Below are positions 47,254 to 56,451 of a stretch of 64,000 nt of DNA, piece by piece (position 1 is the first letter of the stretch; each line of letters opens with the position of its first letter). Under the pieces are notes generated by a model. It searched no databases, was not told where the DNA came from, and worked only from the letters and a program-made list of their open reading frames with translations. The position numbers and the translations under genes were made by a program. Source of the stretch: an uncultured Thermomicrobiales bacterium. Its GTDB lineage: Bacteria; Chloroflexota; Chloroflexia; Thermomicrobiales; UBA6265. The stretch lies in NCBI GenBank assembly GCA_902806355.1, contig CADCWI010000040.1, forward strand, positions 27,748 to 91,747. Reading direction: 5' to 3'.

Positions 47254-48384
47254 CTATGCTCCAAGCGCGTCTTTGACACGGTCGAAGAAGCTCCGGTTGT
47301 TCGGCTGGTGCGTCACTTCATTGCCGAGACTGGTGGCCAACTGCTCGAAGAGGTCCCGCTGGTCATCAGACAGCTTTTTCGGAATGACTACCTGAATGGT
47401 TACCAACTGGTCGCCACGGTCTCCGCCGCGAATGTCTGGCACGCCCTTGCCCCTGAGCCGGAACTGCTGCCCGGACTGGGTGCCAGCCGGGATCGTGAAC
47501 ACCACCGGTCCGTCGACCGTGTCGATCTCGATTTCATCACCGAGGGCAGCCTGGGCGATGTTGACACCGACCTGGCTGTTGATCGTTTTGCCGTGTCGCT
47601 CGAAGTGGGTGTGTGGCTGAACCCGAACCTTCACATAGAGGTTTCCCGGAACGCCGTTGGCGGGACCGTCTTCGCCCTGCCCGGAGAGGCGAAGCGTTGC
47701 ATTGTCATCGACGCCGGCTGGGATCGTGACCGTAATCGTGCGGTAGTGCCGCGTCCTTCCGCGGCCCCGGCAAACGTCACACGGATCGGTGATCATCACC
47801 CCTTCCCCGTGACAGGTGGCGCATGGTCCGGAGGTCATGAACTGGCCGAGGATCGTCTGCTGGACCCGCCGCACCTCACCGGTCCCGTTGCACGTGGTGC
47901 ACGTCGGCGGAGTCTTGCCATCCTTCATGCGGGTGCCGTTGCAAGCTTCGCACGTCTCGAGCCGGTCGACCTCGACATCCTTCTCGGTGCCGAACACGGC
48001 CTCCTCGAAGGTCAGGTCGACCGAAATCTGGATGTCCTGCCCACGCGGCGGTGCTGAGCTTCGCCGGGACGATCCCGCCTGCGCACCACCGAAGAAGGTC
48101 TCGAAGATATCGGTGAACGGCGATCCCCCAAAGCCGAACGGATCACCGCTGGGTCCGCCGTTGGCCGCGGCGTGCCCGAACCGATCGTACGCCGCGCGAC
48201 GATCGGAATTGGTAAGGACTTCCTGCGCTTCGTTGAGTTCCTTGAAGCGATCCTCGGCGTCCGAGTCCTTGTTGATGTCAGGATGATATTTCCGCGCGAG
48301 GGTGCGGTACGCGCGCTTGATCTCCTGCTCGGTGGCGGTTCGTGACACACCGAGGACCTCGTAGTAGTCGCGTTTTTCAGCCAT
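47254..48384 (-). CDS. dnaJ: Chaperone DnaJ
   Basis: A 376-aa type I Hsp40. The J domain (1-70) has the HPD motif in [11 protein letters not shown] Gly/Phe-rich linker ([17 protein letters not shown]) follows, then a zinc domain with four CxxCxGxG-type repeats ([31 protein letters not shown]) and the C-terminal client-binding domain. It hands unfolded proteins to DnaK and stimulates its ATPase. ATG 48384 is the family start. A CIRCE-like operator lies 138 bases upstream, suggesting HrcA heat-shock control. No dnaK or grpE is in the window. Confidence 0.95.
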   Translation of the reverse strand: MAEKRDYYEVLGVSRTATEQEIKRAYRTLARKYHPDINKDSDAEDRFKELNEAQEVLTNSDRRAAYDRFGHAAANGGPSGDPFGFGGSPFTDIFETFFGGAQAGSSRRSSAPPRGQDIQISVDLTFEEAVFGTEKDVEVDRLETCEACNGTRMKDGKTPPTCTTCNGTGEVRRVQQTILGQFMTSGPCATCHGEGVMITDPCDVCRGRGRTRHYRTITVTIPAGVDDNATLRLSGQGEDGPANGVPGNLYVKVRVQPHTHFERHGKTINSQVGVNIAQAALGDEIEIDTVDGPVVFTIPAGTQSGQQFRLRGKGVPDIRGGDRGDQLVTIQVVIPKKLSDDQRDLFEQLATSLGNEVTHQPNNRSFFDRVKDALGA

Positions 48385-48495
48385 GGCCCAACTTACTTGC
48401 GGGTCGGAGCCCCGCACAATTGCATCAGATCAACGGAGGAGGAAGTGGAAGGACAGGTTACCATCGGGCGATGGCCGCAGTCCTCGCCGCTCATC

Positions 48496-48501
48496 ATTAT
48501 A
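48496..48501 (-). promoter_or_regulatory. -10 element of the dnaJ promoter
   Basis: TATAAT preceded by GGG on the minus strand, between the CIRCE-like repeat and dnaJ. The -35 region at 17 bp (TATTCC) overlaps the CIRCE left arm, the position from which a bound HrcA would block the polymerase. Confidence 0.5.
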
Positions 48502-48521
48502 CCCGCCAGCGCTTGCCCGGA

Positions 48522-48548
48522 ATAGCAGTCACTACCGGAGAGTGCTAT
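48522..48548. promoter_or_regulatory. CIRCE-like HrcA operator upstream of dnaJ
   Basis: ATAGCAGTC-N9-GAGTGCTAT reproduces the CIRCE layout (TTAGCACTC-N9-GAGTGCTAA), with exact 9-base spacing. The arms pair fully except for one position. HrcA binding to CIRCE represses heat-shock chaperone genes. It lies between the stop of the ADP-ribosylglycohydrolase gene and dnaJ. Confidence 0.75.
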
Positions 48549-48561
48549 GGATTTTACGACG

Positions 48562-49467
48562 CTACTCGATGAGTCGCAGATCGATCACCGTTCCCGCCCG
48601 GCGCATCGCCGTCCGGAAGAACCATGGCGCGGCCAACGACACGTAGATCCGTGCATCGAGACCATCGATCAGCTCCTGGGGGATTCCACTCGCTCCGAAC
48701 CGCGCGCCAGCGACCGCGCCCGCGAGAGCGCCCGTCGCGTCGGCGTCTCCGCCGTTGGCGACCGTGGCCAGGACCGAATCCTCGAAGATGCCCGAGGCTT
48801 CGACAGCGAAGATGATGTCGAGGACTGCCGGGCCCGTCTCGTCATCGCCGGGCGGAATTGGACCCAGGATATCGGCCCAGCGGTCAGTCTCATTACCGAA
48901 CCGGGCAGCCGCGCACACGGCGCGAGCAACCGTGGCGGTCAGGTCTCGCTGCGCGTCACCGCCGTGCGTGAGGCGGGACACCTCGGCCGATTCTCGAAGC
49001 AGGGTCTCTCCATCGAATCCGCCGACGGCGTGCAGCAGTCCAACTGACACACCGCGCAGGGCAACCGCAATCTCAGGCGCACTTGCCCGATCCGCGGGAA
49101 CCAGGCCATCCGCCTCGAACGCCGCCTCGATTCCGGACACCGTGGTGGCCGACATCCCGTCACGCGAAGGACCACGAACGAGAAACGACAACCGTGTGTT
49201 GATATTGACCGGGTCGATCAATCCGTCATTGGTGGTCAGGGACTCGACCAGTGCCAGCACCACTTCGGTCTTGTCGGATATTTCGCCGGGCGGTTGATCT
49301 CCGGAAAGCTCCGCGTCCCGTATATACGCCGTGACTTCGCCGTGCCGTCGCCGTATGTCATCTCGCGTCAGGCCACGCAGGGGCCGCCCCAGCGCGTCTC
49401 CGATCGCCATCCCGAGCAGACTCCCGAGGAATTGGTCCTCGGTGGCCTGATGCCGTGACAGGTCCAT
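48562..49467 (-). CDS. ADP-ribosylglycohydrolase family protein
   Basis: A 301-aa helical enzyme of the DraG/ARH family. N-terminal GSLLGMAIGDALGRPLRGL and C-terminal ANGGDADATGALAGAVAGA are the two metal-binding signatures. The usual TDDT acid motif reads ISDKTEV, so one metal ligand may have changed. It removes ADP-ribose from proteins or small molecules. It lies three bases after the stop of the M14 peptidase gene and just before the CIRCE element. Confidence 0.85.
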   Translation of the reverse strand: MDLSRHQATEDQFLGSLLGMAIGDALGRPLRGLTRDDIRRRHGEVTAYIRDAELSGDQPPGEISDKTEVVLALVESLTTNDGLIDPVNINTRLSFLVRGPSRDGMSATTVSGIEAAFEADGLVPADRASAPEIAVALRGVSVGLLHAVGGFDGETLLRESAEVSRLTHGGDAQRDLTATVARAVCAAARFGNETDRWADILGPIPPGDDETGPAVLDIIFAVEASGIFEDSVLATVANGGDADATGALAGAVAGARFGASGIPQELIDGLDARIYVSLAAPWFFRTAMRRAGTVIDLRLIE

Positions 49468-49470
49468 GAT

Positions 49471-51204
49471 TCAGGCCGCTCCATCAGTTGCGTGAGGAAG
49501 GGATATCTCGACCGATTGCGACCCGCCCTTTGTCGACGTCGCTCGCACGGTGACCGTGGAGCCCGGCGCCTGCCGGACGATCCACTCCGCTCGGGCCCGG
49601 CTCGTGTTGCCGTAACCCGCCATGTAGGTCATCGCTTCGTACTGGGAGGAACGACCCGAGAGGTGCCCGAGGTCCTGCTCCGGTTTCCCGGAGACGAGAT
49701 TATCGACCGCGCTCAGCGTGATCTCGGCTTTCACCGGTTTCGCGACCCCGGAGCCCTTGGCCTTCTCGCTGACGTTCGTCGGCAGGAACCCGGTGTTCTG
49801 CACGATCACCGTGACCCTGAAGAGTCCCCCGCCGATTGACTCGGCCTGTGGCTGTTCGATCACGATCCTTGGCGCAGTCCCCATAGCGCGGAGGACGAAT
49901 CTGGCGTTGCCCGACGTGACCTCCTCGAGCAGCGGCCCGGGCGGGTTCTGCCAGGTAAAGGTATAGTCCCAGCCACCGATCTCGACCGCGCCGAGCTGCG
50001 GGTGCTCGAAGGCTTCCCAGGGCTTGTAGCCTGCGCCTTCCACGTGATCATCCAGAACCTTGAGCATGGCGACGTCGACTGAATCCTCTCGCTCACGCAT
50101 GAACCCTATGAAATCCGTCACCTCAATGCCTGCCTTCTGTGGCAGGCTCCAGAGCTCGGTCGAGAATGGGAAGGCACCGGTGTGCTCGTACACCCAGTCC
50201 ATCGCCACCCCGCGGATCGGCTTCTTCTTGTCGTAGGCGAAGTCCTGAAACACCGAGATGCACGGGTAGCCGGTTTCCTCGGTACCGAGCTTGCCGATCG
50301 CCTTGAACACGTTGAGATCGGGCTTCGGCATGTCATCATCGGCATACTTGGCGGACGGCCGCAGGATTGCCGCCGACCATGTATGGAAGTGTTGGGAACC
50401 GTGAATGTTCGGATGCGCCAGCAGGAAATCGGCCAGGGCCCGGGTTTCAGACTCGGACAGCGGATAGGCCCCCGACCCGGGCTGGTCCCAATGCGGCGCC
50501 CAGTCGAGCGGGAAATTGCGATTGACATCCAGCCCCATCAGGTCCGGTGCTAGTGGAATCGCGCCACCGTCCCAGCCCTGGATCTTGCCCTCCGGAAGCA
50601 CGAAGTAATAGTCGCCACCCGTCTCATCCGGACCGCGCCGCACCATCAGCCGGCCATCTTCGCTGGAAATCTTCCACGGACCATTCGGATCCGCTATCCG
50701 CATGTGCGAGACGAGCCCGTCACCGTCCAGATCCTCGCGGACCAGACCATCCTCCTGTTCCGGATCGGGAAAGGGTCGCACCGACGACCGGATGCGGCTC
50801 GACGTCCCGCCGAGGATCCGTTCCATGCCATCGATACTCAGGGCCGGCACGACGTACAGCGTGGTCTCGCGCAGGAGCCTTCGGATCGTGTCGTCCCCCT
50901 GATTCGTCAGCAGATGATTGACGAGCCAGAGCACTGTCGCGCAACCGGTCACCTCACCCGCGTGAATGTTGGCATCGACGAAGTACGCCGGCTTTGTGTC
51001 GTGGGATCCCGTCGTTCCATCGGTGATCGTCAGGGACCAGATGTCGCGACCCTCGAACGTCACGCCAATGCTCCCCATGGTCACCAGGCCGGGGTGATTG
51101 GACTCCCAGCTCCTCAACAGCACGGTGACCTGATCGTACCTGTAGTATCGATCGGGTCGATACGTCGCATCCTCCGCGATCCAGCGTTGAGGCGAGTAGG
51201 TCAT
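49471..51204 (-). CDS. M14-family zinc carboxypeptidase
   Basis: A 577-aa cytoplasmic metallopeptidase. The zinc ligands H81 and E84 lie in DANIHAGEVTG, and the third His is in HPNIHGSQHFHTW. The catalytic Glu is probably in FPFSTELWSLPQKAG. A C-terminal beta domain of about 150 residues follows. No signal peptide is seen. ATG 51204 is preceded by GGGAGGATCAGG. It trims C-terminal residues of peptides. It is divergent from the PLP-enzyme operon. The ADP-ribosylglycohydrolase follows in the same direction. Confidence 0.9.
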   Translation of the reverse strand: MTYSPQRWIAEDATYRPDRYYRYDQVTVLLRSWESNHPGLVTMGSIGVTFEGRDIWSLTITDGTTGSHDTKPAYFVDANIHAGEVTGCATVLWLVNHLLTNQGDDTIRRLLRETTLYVVPALSIDGMERILGGTSSRIRSSVRPFPDPEQEDGLVREDLDGDGLVSHMRIADPNGPWKISSEDGRLMVRRGPDETGGDYYFVLPEGKIQGWDGGAIPLAPDLMGLDVNRNFPLDWAPHWDQPGSGAYPLSESETRALADFLLAHPNIHGSQHFHTWSAAILRPSAKYADDDMPKPDLNVFKAIGKLGTEETGYPCISVFQDFAYDKKKPIRGVAMDWVYEHTGAFPFSTELWSLPQKAGIEVTDFIGFMREREDSVDVAMLKVLDDHVEGAGYKPWEAFEHPQLGAVEIGGWDYTFTWQNPPGPLLEEVTSGNARFVLRAMGTAPRIVIEQPQAESIGGGLFRVTVIVQNTGFLPTNVSEKAKGSGVAKPVKAEITLSAVDNLVSGKPEQDLGHLSGRSSQYEAMTYMAGYGNTSRARAEWIVRQAPGSTVTVRATSTKGGSQSVEISLPHATDGAA

Positions 51205-51331
51205 TCGGTCCTGATCCTCCCCTGTTTCGAAACGTGCGATCACCTTGCCCGCGCGTCGGGGGGCCATCGTCCAGCAAACCGTAGGCCCCTGCCTGACGCG
51301 TGTCAAACGAGCGGAACGGGCCCGTCACGCA

Positions 51332-51360
51332 TTGACGGTCACCAACGTGACTCCTATATT
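51332..51360 (+). promoter_or_regulatory. Sigma-70-type promoter for the PLP-enzyme gene
   Basis: TTGACG at 51332-51337 and TATATT at 51355-51360 are 17 bases apart, a near-consensus housekeeping promoter. The start codon at 51427 is 66 bases beyond. No riboswitch is recognised in the leader. Confidence 0.7.
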
Positions 51361-51426
51361 CGCTGGGGCAAGCCACACCTGCCTACGCCCGACCCTCGCC
51401 ACCCGTCAGTACGAGCCGACCCGCTC

Positions 51427-52647
51427 ATGAAAGCAGCACCCATGTCCCTCACCAGGTCCGATCTCGATCAACTCAAGCCATCGACCCGAGCGGTGCACGC
51501 CGGTAAGGATGTTGACTCTGGCGAAGCCCGGCCGACGGCCTCGCCGATTCACGTTGCCACCGCGTTCAGCTACGACGAATCCCGAACGCTTGATGATGTC
51601 TTCGAGGACAACTCAAAGGGATATGTCTATTCAAGATACGGCAACCCGACGGTCCGCTCCCTGGAGCATGCCATCGCCGTCATCGAACAGTGCGACGAAG
51701 CGATCGCCTTCGCCTCGGGCATGGCGGCGATCCACGCCGCCATCATCGGTGTGGCGGAGCCCGGTTCCCGGATCCTCGCCTCTCAGGATCTCTACGGTGC
51801 GACACACGCACTGCTTCGGACCCATTTCGCCAGCATCGGGATGGAAACCACCTTCGTCGATATCCTCGATCTCGACGCCGTGCGCGCCGCTGCGGAGGAG
51901 ACGGCTCCGGCCGTCATCCTCGCCGAGTCGATCTCCAACCCTCTTATTCGCGTCACGGATATCGCCGCCATCGCCGCCATTGCCCATGACGCCGGCGCAA
52001 CGCTCATCATCGACAGCACCTTTGCGTCGCCCATCGTCATCCAGCCGGCGACGATCGGCGCCGACATCGTCGTCCACTCGACCACCAAGTTCATCGCCGG
52101 ACACGGCGACACCACCGGTGGCGTGATCGCGACATCATCGCCGATCGCACAAGGGATCCGGGAACAGGCAAAGCTGTTCGGCGCGATCGCCGGGCCGTTC
52201 GATGCGTTCCTGGCGATGCGAGGTCTGAAGACGCTCGACCTGCGTGTGCGTCAGCAAAGCTGTAATGCCAGGGCAGTTGCTGAAGCGCTCTCCTGTGATC
52301 CGAGGATCGAGCGGGTCAACTATCCTGGCCTGACCATGCCCGTCCCAGATGCGCTGTTCGTGTCCGATCTTCGAGGCGCACTCCTCTCCTTCGAGATCGC
52401 TGGAGCCGGCCGGTCGCAGGCATTCGCGTTCATGGACGCACTGTCACTGTGCGTTCCGGCCACCACACTGGGCGATGTCTGCTCGCTCGTGCTCTATCCC
52501 GCGATGTCGTCGCACCGGAGCCTGTCACCGGCACAGCGCCAGGCGATCGGGATTCGTGACAATCTGGTCCGGATGTCGGTTGGCATCGAGGATGCCGGCG
52601 ATATCATGGCGGATGTCCGGAAGGCGCTCGCGGCCGCGCTCGGGTAA
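51427..52647 (+). CDS. Cys/Met-metabolism PLP-dependent enzyme
   Basis: A 406-aa enzyme of the cystathionine gamma-synthase / methionine gamma-lyase family. The PLP lysine lies in VVHSTTKFIAGHGDTTGG. YSRYGNPTVRSLEHAIAVIE and SGMAAIHAAIIG are also family marks. It catalyses a trans-sulfuration or C-S lyase step. The start is uncertain between 51427 and 51442, as neither has a clear ribosome-binding site. It heads a plus-strand run of genes through 57525. Confidence 0.9.
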   Translation: MKAAPMSLTRSDLDQLKPSTRAVHAGKDVDSGEARPTASPIHVATAFSYDESRTLDDVFEDNSKGYVYSRYGNPTVRSLEHAIAVIEQCDEAIAFASGMAAIHAAIIGVAEPGSRILASQDLYGATHALLRTHFASIGMETTFVDILDLDAVRAAAEETAPAVILAESISNPLIRVTDIAAIAAIAHDAGATLIIDSTFASPIVIQPATIGADIVVHSTTKFIAGHGDTTGGVIATSSPIAQGIREQAKLFGAIAGPFDAFLAMRGLKTLDLRVRQQSCNARAVAEALSCDPRIERVNYPGLTMPVPDALFVSDLRGALLSFEIAGAGRSQAFAFMDALSLCVPATTLGDVCSLVLYPAMSSHRSLSPAQRQAIGIRDNLVRMSVGIEDAGDIMADVRKALAAALG

Positions 52648-52684
52648 CATCCCGCAGGACGGCATTCGAGGTTACCTGCTGCAA

Positions 52685-53890
52685 ATGGGTGGAGCGGAGA
52701 ACGACGACGTGGCAACCACAGCAGAGCTGGAAAAAGTGCACCGTCTTCGAGAGCAGCTTCCGGCGGTGCACACCACCGGCTACTTCAACTCGGGAACAAA
52801 CGGTCCCCTGCCCCGGAGCGTTCACGAGACGATCGTGAGCACCGCCGAGGAAGAGTTTCGGCGTGGCAGGATCATTCCTGGCGTCTTCCAGGGGCACGAA
52901 GCCCGGAACGATCGAGCCCGAGCTCTGCTGTCACAGTTGCTGGGCGGCAGCCCGTCCGAATACGCGCTCACCCAAAGCACCAACGACGGCCTCAACATCG
53001 CCTTCAACGGCCTCGATTGGCAGAGGGGCGACGAGATCATCACGACCTCGCTGGAGCACCCGACGATGTTCATGCCGATGGCTCTGCTCAGCCACCGGCA
53101 AGGGGTCAGGATTCGCGTTGCCGATCTCGGTGACGGCGGTGGTGACGTCGTCGCGACGTTGAGGGGCATGATCAACCAGCGGACTCGCGTGATCGCGCTT
53201 TCTCATGTCCTCTGGTCATCCGGGGTGATCCTCGACCTCGCGGCGATCTGCACGATGGCACACGAGCATGGGGCCCTCGTAATCGTCGACGGTGCCCAGT
53301 CCATCGGGCAGACGGCTGTCGACATCCCCGCGACCGGAGCCGATGCCTACACCGTCTCCGGCCAGAAATGGCTGTGTGGCCCGGAAGGAACAGGGGCGCT
53401 CTTCATTCGCGCCGACCGGCAGGCGGAGTTCGCGCCTTCATCCGTGCGCTACGGTCAGTTCGACCCTGCCGGATTCTTCATCCCGCCGGCCGGCGGCCGC
53501 CGCTACGAGATGGGCGAGAACAACCCCGCCGCGGTCGAGGGATTCTGCGCCGCACTGACGTTCAATCTGGAGGAGGTCGGGTTGGAATGGGGAGCCGCCA
53601 GAGCCAAGGCCCTCGGAACCCGCTTCCACGGCGCAGTTTCCCGGGTCCCAGGGGTCACGGTGGCGACTCCACAGAACAAGCACGGCGGGCTGGTCTGCTT
53701 CAATATTGACCACATGGACCCGGCGGGTGTCTCTGACGCGCTCTATGCCAAGGGGTTCACGATTCGCTACGTTACCTCCCCGCCGGGCCCCCAGGTCGCC
53801 CGGGCTTCGATCGGTTGGTGGAACACCGAAGAGGAGGTGGATGCCCTTGTCGAAGCGATCGGCAGCCTTGCGTCCGAGACTTCCGCATGA
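52685..53890 (+). CDS. Class V aminotransferase-family PLP enzyme
   Basis: A 401-aa enzyme related to isopenicillin-N epimerase and cysteine desulfurase-like proteins. The substrate loop is GYFNSGTNGPLP. The PLP Asp lies in VIVDGAQSIGQTAVD and the Lys in YTVSGQKWLCGPEGTGALF. It lacks the cysteine loop of desulfurases, so a lyase or epimerase role is likely. ATG 52685 or GTG 52709 could be the start. It follows the trans-sulfuration enzyme after 37 bases, so the two may work on sulfur-containing amino acids. Confidence 0.88.
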   Translation: MGGAENDDVATTAELEKVHRLREQLPAVHTTGYFNSGTNGPLPRSVHETIVSTAEEEFRRGRIIPGVFQGHEARNDRARALLSQLLGGSPSEYALTQSTNDGLNIAFNGLDWQRGDEIITTSLEHPTMFMPMALLSHRQGVRIRVADLGDGGGDVVATLRGMINQRTRVIALSHVLWSSGVILDLAAICTMAHEHGALVIVDGAQSIGQTAVDIPATGADAYTVSGQKWLCGPEGTGALFIRADRQAEFAPSSVRYGQFDPAGFFIPPAGGRRYEMGENNPAAVEGFCAALTFNLEEVGLEWGAARAKALGTRFHGAVSRVPGVTVATPQNKHGGLVCFNIDHMDPAGVSDALYAKGFTIRYVTSPPGPQVARASIGWWNTEEEVDALVEAIGSLASETSA

Positions 53891-53926
53891 ACGCGGTAAC
53901 GGCCATTTCCACGAAAGGCCCTGAAT

Positions 53927-54730
53927 TTGACTGATTCCGGCTCTCAACTGAAAGCCTCCTGGCCCGCCGAACATCGGGCCGCGCTCTCGATCGTCGTCAA
54001 TGTCGGAGCGCAATTTCATAATCCGGACAGCTCAGGCTTTGATGTCGGGATCGATTACACCGCCGATGGTCTCACCAGGCTGCTCGCCATGTTCGAGGAT
54101 CTCGACATCGCGGTCACGACAGCGTGGAGCTCCGCCGCGCTGTCGACCTTTCCGCAGATGGCCAGAAGCGCTCAGGACCGGGGCCATGAGCTTGCACTCA
54201 GCACCGTTGATTCGGCAGGTACCTCTAGCGGCCCGGTCGATCCTGCCGGTCGCATCTCCGACCTTCCGATCGTTGGGCTTCTCGCCAATCTTCCTCTCTC
54301 GACCTCCCCGCATGACACTTCTCGTGATGATGAAACGATCGCTGCTCCCCGATGGTTGATCGACGGGTCCGGCGGTGATGTCCCGCGACTCCAGCCAGCC
54401 TCTGTCTCCTCCAGTGCCACTGCCGATGCTGCTCCGACTGTAATCCTGCCGGTGGCCCCATACTGGATCGATCGGCAGTGGTGGCAACCGGACAGACCCT
54501 CGCCGCCTTCCTTGCTGCTCGAGTCCTGGTCAGCCGGGCTTGCGTCGGTCCGCACGTTCGGCGGACTGATGACGATCATCCTCCATCCACACCTCAGCGG
54601 CCGGCCGGGACATGCCGAGACCATCGTCCGGTTTGTCGACGAGGCGATCGCGAGCGCGGACGTCTGGATTGCGCGGGCTGACCAGATCGCTTCCTGGTGG
54701 ACGGAGACGACCGAAACCCGCCAGTCCTGA
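53927..54730 (+). CDS. NodB-like polysaccharide deacetylase homologue without catalytic residues
   Basis: A 267-aa protein. The end (MTIILHPHLSGRPGHAETIV and VDEAIASADVWIARADQIAS) matches the PuuE/allantoinase branch of the NodB family. The first strand, where DVD or DDG metal ligands are expected, reads LSIVVNVGAQF, so the catalytic Asp is lost and the central His motif is unclear. It is probably not a deacetylase. TTG start at 53927 with AAAGG upstream. The neighbours are PLP enzymes and an amidohydrolase, so a catabolic accessory role is likely. Confidence 0.6.
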   Translation: MTDSGSQLKASWPAEHRAALSIVVNVGAQFHNPDSSGFDVGIDYTADGLTRLLAMFEDLDIAVTTAWSSAALSTFPQMARSAQDRGHELALSTVDSAGTSSGPVDPAGRISDLPIVGLLANLPLSTSPHDTSRDDETIAAPRWLIDGSGGDVPRLQPASVSSSATADAAPTVILPVAPYWIDRQWWQPDRPSPPSLLLESWSAGLASVRTFGGLMTIILHPHLSGRPGHAETIVRFVDEAIASADVWIARADQIASWWTETTETRQS

Positions 54731-54758
54731 CGGAGATCCTTTCAGGGAGAGCTACTCG

Positions 54759-56357
54759 ATGATTCGATCGTTGCTGGTCCACGGGGGGCCGATCCTGACG
54801 ATGAACCCCGATCAGCCACTGGCCGATGCCGTGCTGATCCAGGGCGGTGTTGTTCGCGCGGTCGGCGGATTCAAGGACGTGGCGCCATTGGCTGGATCGT
54901 CCGCGGACACGCTTGACTTGCGGGGCCGGCTTGCCTGCCCCGGCCTGGACGACGCGCACGCGCACATCATGGGTATCGGGTTCGCGCTGTCGCAGGTCGA
55001 CGTCTCGTCGGAATCCGTCGCCTCGATCAAGGATATTCGCACCGCGATCGCCGGTCGCGATCGGCAATCGCCCGGTGACTCCTGGATCATCGGCCAGGGG
55101 TATGACCAGGCGACGCTCGTGGAGCAGCGACATCCGACGCGCCAGGATCTCGATGCCGTGGTCGGGCATCGACCGGTCCTTGTCTGGCGGAGCTGCCATC
55201 ACATCGCGGTCGCCAACTCCGCCGCGCTCGCGCTCGCAGGCGTCGACGGCAGCACTCCGGATTCCAGCGACGGGACGTTCGATCGGGATCAGCATGGTGA
55301 GCTCACCGGAGTGCTTCGCGAATCGGCGGCAACCAGGGTGGCGTCCGCCCAGCCGGCCGCGACAGAAGGTGAGATCCTGGAAGCGCTCAGGCTTGGCGGG
55401 CTCGAGTGTCGTCGCCATGGTATCACCAGCGCCACCGAGGCGGGGATTCGTACGGCCGCGGAGTTCCGCGCCTATCAGCGACTCTGGGCTGCCGGCGAAC
55501 TGCCCCTGCGGTCCTACCTGATGATGATCATCGATGACACGCTTGATGAGCTCATGTCGCTTGGCATCACCACCGGCTTCGGCGATGACTGGTTGAGGAT
55601 CGGCCCCGCGAAGCTCTTCTCTGACGGTTCGATTGGCGGGCGGACCGCTCGCCTTCGAGAGCCGTATAGTGGAGAGGCGGATAACGTGGGGATCTGGATG
55701 CTGCCGCCGGGCGAAATACACGAGCGCGTGCTCCGCGCCCACACCGCTGGGTTCCAGATCGGAATCCATGCCATCGGTGATGCGGCGATCGAGCTCATCC
55801 TGGACGCCTACGCGGCCGCCCAGCATGCACACCCTCGCGCCAATACGCGGCACAGGATCGAGCACTGCTCCCTTCCCGACGTTGCGTTGCTGGATCGGAT
55901 CGCAAGCCAGGGCGTCATCCCGATCCCGGGAACGTCGTTCCTCCACTACATGCGGGAAGCATACCTTCAGAACCTGGGCGAGGAGCGCACGCGGTACGCC
56001 TACGCCATGCGAACCTTCGCCGAGCGCGGGATACGCGCCGCCGCGAGCAGCGATGCACCGGTCGTCCCCGTCGACCCCTTGCTTGGGGTGCAGACCATGG
56101 TCTCCCGCAGGGACCGTCTCGGGAACGCGATCTGGCCCGAGGAAGCGATCACCGTGGAGGATGCGCTCCGTGCATATACGTCCGACGCGGCCTTCGCGAC
56201 TTTCTCCGAGACCCGCAAAGGGTCCCTGTGTGAGGGATTTCTGGGTGACATGACGATCTTTGGCAGCGACCTTCGCGACATCGCTCCGACCGACCTGGCA
56301 CGGCAATCGGTCGATTACACGATCGCCGCCGGGGAAGTCGTCCACCAGCGGAGCTGA
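54759..56357 (+). CDS. Amidohydrolase family protein (YtcJ-like)
   Basis: A 532-aa TIM-barrel metal hydrolase. The metal-binding HxH is H67-A-H69 in LDDAHAHIMG. A later His lies in FQIGIHAIGDAAIELIL, another in RIEHCSLPD, and the Asp in AAASSDAPVVPVDPLLGVQT, as in the YtcJ/Amidohydro_3 group. It hydrolyses amide or similar bonds of small molecules; the substrate is unknown. AGGGAGAG eight bases before ATG 54759 sets the start. It is in the plus-strand run of catabolic genes. Confidence 0.9.
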   Translation: MIRSLLVHGGPILTMNPDQPLADAVLIQGGVVRAVGGFKDVAPLAGSSADTLDLRGRLACPGLDDAHAHIMGIGFALSQVDVSSESVASIKDIRTAIAGRDRQSPGDSWIIGQGYDQATLVEQRHPTRQDLDAVVGHRPVLVWRSCHHIAVANSAALALAGVDGSTPDSSDGTFDRDQHGELTGVLRESAATRVASAQPAATEGEILEALRLGGLECRRHGITSATEAGIRTAAEFRAYQRLWAAGELPLRSYLMMIIDDTLDELMSLGITTGFGDDWLRIGPAKLFSDGSIGGRTARLREPYSGEADNVGIWMLPPGEIHERVLRAHTAGFQIGIHAIGDAAIELILDAYAAAQHAHPRANTRHRIEHCSLPDVALLDRIASQGVIPIPGTSFLHYMREAYLQNLGEERTRYAYAMRTFAERGIRAAASSDAPVVPVDPLLGVQTMVSRRDRLGNAIWPEEAITVEDALRAYTSDAAFATFSETRKGSLCEGFLGDMTIFGSDLRDIAPTDLARQSVDYTIAAGEVVHQRS

Positions 56358-56451
56358 CGCCAGGCTCAGTGCTCGGCATACCGCATGCGGTGCCTGTCTT
56401 CAGTCGTACCACGTACGCCACCACACCCCGCACGCAAATGAGGGAATGTCC

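Noticed and set aside
50704..51426. Long in-frame extension upstream of the PLP enzyme
   Set aside because: It runs antisense to the M14 peptidase gene; the real start is near 51427, behind a good promoter.
51205..51426. SAM or other riboswitch ahead of the sulfur-amino-acid enzyme
   Set aside because: None of the conserved SAM aptamer blocks is seen; only a sigma-70-type promoter is supported.
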